NCBI GenBank assembly: GCA_001871755.1
Contig: MNXL01000020.1
Coordinates: forward strand, 1-7,494
DNA from: Anaerolineae bacterium CG2_30_64_16
Lineage (GTDB): Bacteria > Chloroflexota > Anaerolineae > CG2-30-64-16
Reading direction: 5' to 3'
Length of the DNA: 7,494 bases
The number at the start of each line of letters is the position of its first letter. Position 1 is the first letter of the stretch. A model generated the notes under the pieces. The model saw only the letters and a program-made list of their open reading frames with translations, searched no databases and was not told the DNA's origin. Position numbers and translations under genes: made by a program. This document shows, one piece after another, positions 6,667 through 7,494 of the stretch.

Positions 6667-7347
6667 TCATAAGCCGATCTTCTGCGCAATGACGACGGCC
6701 ACGGGCAACCCCCCAATAGCGCCCTGGATCATGTCGATGGGGCGAAAGCCGTTGCCAGACAGCAGGTCCGCGACCGGGATCGGATGGCAGTCGATCCACT
6801 CAGGAAAGCGCTGACCCGCCCAGTCGTACGCGCGCGTGATGAGCGTGTCGCGTCCCCGCCGCTCCAGCGAGACCACACCCAGGCGCCCATCTGCGCCGAG
6901 CACCCGCCGACACTCACTGAGCACCCGCGCCGCCGCCGCGCCGCCGAAGAGCTCCAGCGTGAAGCTCATGAAGACCGCCGTGAAGCAGCCGGTTGCGCAC
7001 GGCAGCGCCGCGGCAGCGCCCTGGATCACGGACGCCTGCATCAGGCCGGATCGCGTAACGCGAGCACGCGCCACCCGGCACATGCCCGCCGCCAGGTCAA
7101 CGCCGTAGACCCGGCCGGCCGTTCCGGTCGCTTCGGCCAATTTGATCAGGCCGTGCCCGGTGCCGCAGCCGATCTCCAGGACGGCCTGGCCGGGGGCGAT
7201 GTTCAGCCTGCGCACGGCGAGATCTCGCCAGCGGGACTCGAACGGCCCGCTCATAAGGTCATACCACCGGCTGAGCCTGTCGTAGTTGCTGGAGACGTGA
7301 GACTTACCCTTGAATCGCCGCGGCGCAGAGATTGTTGCGCGGGTCAT
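6667..7347 (-). CDS. class I SAM-dependent methyltransferase
   Basis: A 226-residue soluble enzyme with the Rossmann-type methyltransferase fold. The N-terminal YDRLSRWYDLM (22-32) resembles the UbiE/Coq5 group. Motif I, VLEIGCGTG, is at 56-64; the acidic end of strand 2 is GVDLAAGM with Asp84, which would bind the ribose of SAM; ALPCATGCFTAVFMSFTLELF is the motif II region; and SECRRVLGADGRLGVVSLER is the motif III helix and strand. The C-terminal third is variable and would bind the acceptor, which cannot be predicted (small molecule, quinone or lipid). The start is ATG 7347. An in-frame GTG at 7359 overlaps the -10 promoter box, so it could not be on the same transcript. No Shine-Dalgarno sequence precedes the ATG, as expected for a leaderless message. 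The transporter gene begins 37 bases after its stop, so the two are probably one operon. Confidence 0.92.
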   Translation of the reverse strand: MTRATISAPRRFKGKSHVSSNYDRLSRWYDLMSGPFESRWRDLAVRRLNIAPGQAVLEIGCGTGHGLIKLAEATGTAGRVYGVDLAAGMCRVARARVTRSGLMQASVIQGAAAALPCATGCFTAVFMSFTLELFGGAAAARVLSECRRVLGADGRLGVVSLERRGRDTLITRAYDWAGQRFPEWIDCHPIPVADLLSGNGFRPIDMIQGAIGGLPVAVVIAQKIGL

Positions 7348-7362
7348 AGTGAGACACACTAT
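7346..7362. promoter_or_regulatory. inverted repeat over the -10 box and start codon (candidate operator)
   Basis: ATAGTG-AGACA-CACTAT is a perfect 6-base inverted repeat with a 5-base centre. One arm covers most of the -10 box of the minus-strand promoter and the other covers part of the ATG of the methyltransferase gene. A dimeric repressor bound here would block RNA polymerase; a role in RNA is unlikely because the message should begin inside the repeat. No regulator gene is present in the window. Confidence 0.4.
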
Positions 7363-7385
7363 ACCATAACCATGTCAGTTTACAA
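7358..7385 (-). promoter_or_regulatory. extended -10 promoter of the methyltransferase/transporter unit
   Basis: On the minus strand TTGTAA (7385-7380) is separated by 16 bases from TATAGT (7363-7358), and TGG directly before the latter forms an extended -10 element. This short AT-rich patch stands out from the surrounding GC-rich DNA. Transcription should start near 7350, only a few bases before the ATG at 7347, giving a leaderless or nearly leaderless mRNA. Confidence 0.6.
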
Positions 7386-7431
7386 ATTGCCGCCCGGCTT
7401 GCGCAGCAATTCCAAATATAGCCACAAGGAA

Positions 7432-7483
7432 GCATCCTGAGCGGAGCACGGCGGCACTCTCGCCGTGCGCAGTCGAAGGATGC
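7432..7483. repeat. 52-base imperfect intergenic palindrome
   Basis: Outer arms GCATCCT (7432-7438) and AGGATGC (7477-7483) are exact complements. Inner arms GCACGGCG (7446-7453) and CGCCGTGC (7461-7468) form a perfect 8-base stem around a 7-base loop. The parts between the two stems do not pair (7 against 8 bases). The outer sequence ATCCTGAGCG...CAGTCGAAGGAT matches a type of dispersed intergenic palindrome seen in several bacterial genomes (from memory). No T-run follows the stem, so it is not a typical intrinsic terminator in either direction. Confidence 0.65.
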
Positions 7484-7494
7484 GGCTTTGCCAG

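Noticed and set aside
6784..7440. 218-codon plus-strand open frame opposite the methyltransferase
   Set aside because: Composition typical of an antisense shadow, and the minus strand has an intact SAM-binding motif.

Overview
The window looks like chromosomal DNA from a GC-rich bacterium, most likely a member of the Chloroflexota (Anaerolineae-like). The main support is a secreted beta-helix protein ending in a Thr-Pro stalk and a short hydrophobic-basic tail (LHLPLLVKKR), a layout common in that phylum. An intergenic palindrome of the ATCCTGAGCG...CAGTCGAAGGAT type agrees with this. The phylum is an inference; no rRNA or tRNA gene is present. The genetic code is standard: five reading frames end in TGA, one ends in TAG, and Trp is encoded by TGG.

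Layout from left to right. Positions 1-398 hold the degraded 3' end of a probable transposase on the minus strand (about 4-195), then non-coding DNA. An alpha/beta-hydrolase gene follows (399-1202, +), then a secreted right-handed beta-helix protein (1343-2899, +). Next is a two-gene plus-strand unit: a DinB-like metal-binding four-helix protein (3049-3606), interrupted by an in-frame TGA at a conserved Trp position, and 3 bases later an integral-membrane methyltransferase of the ICMT/PEMT type (3610-4245). This unit converges, with only 8 bases between stop codons, on a minus-strand unit. In transcription order the minus-strand unit is a SAM-dependent methyltransferase (7347-6667) and a 791-residue transporter fused to two universal-stress-protein (Usp) domains (6629-4254). 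A recognisable extended -10 promoter lies directly before the methyltransferase and predicts an almost leaderless transcript. The window ends in a 52-base imperfect palindrome.

The most interesting gene is the transporter. It has the APC/KUP fold, and its first helix carries GDPATSPLY, very close to the KUP potassium-uptake signature. Its third helix has Tyr, Thr and Ser at the same spacing as the potassium-coordinating residues of KimA. I therefore read it as a KimA/KUP-like potassium importer with a tandem Usp module at its C terminus; the first Usp copy has a damaged nucleotide loop and the second is nearly canonical. The other points worth checking are the TGA inside the DinB-like gene, the inverted repeat across the promoter and start codon of the methyltransferase, and the terminal palindrome. 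I see no CRISPR array, prophage, defence island or biosynthetic cluster, and no clear sign of a wholly new multi-gene system.
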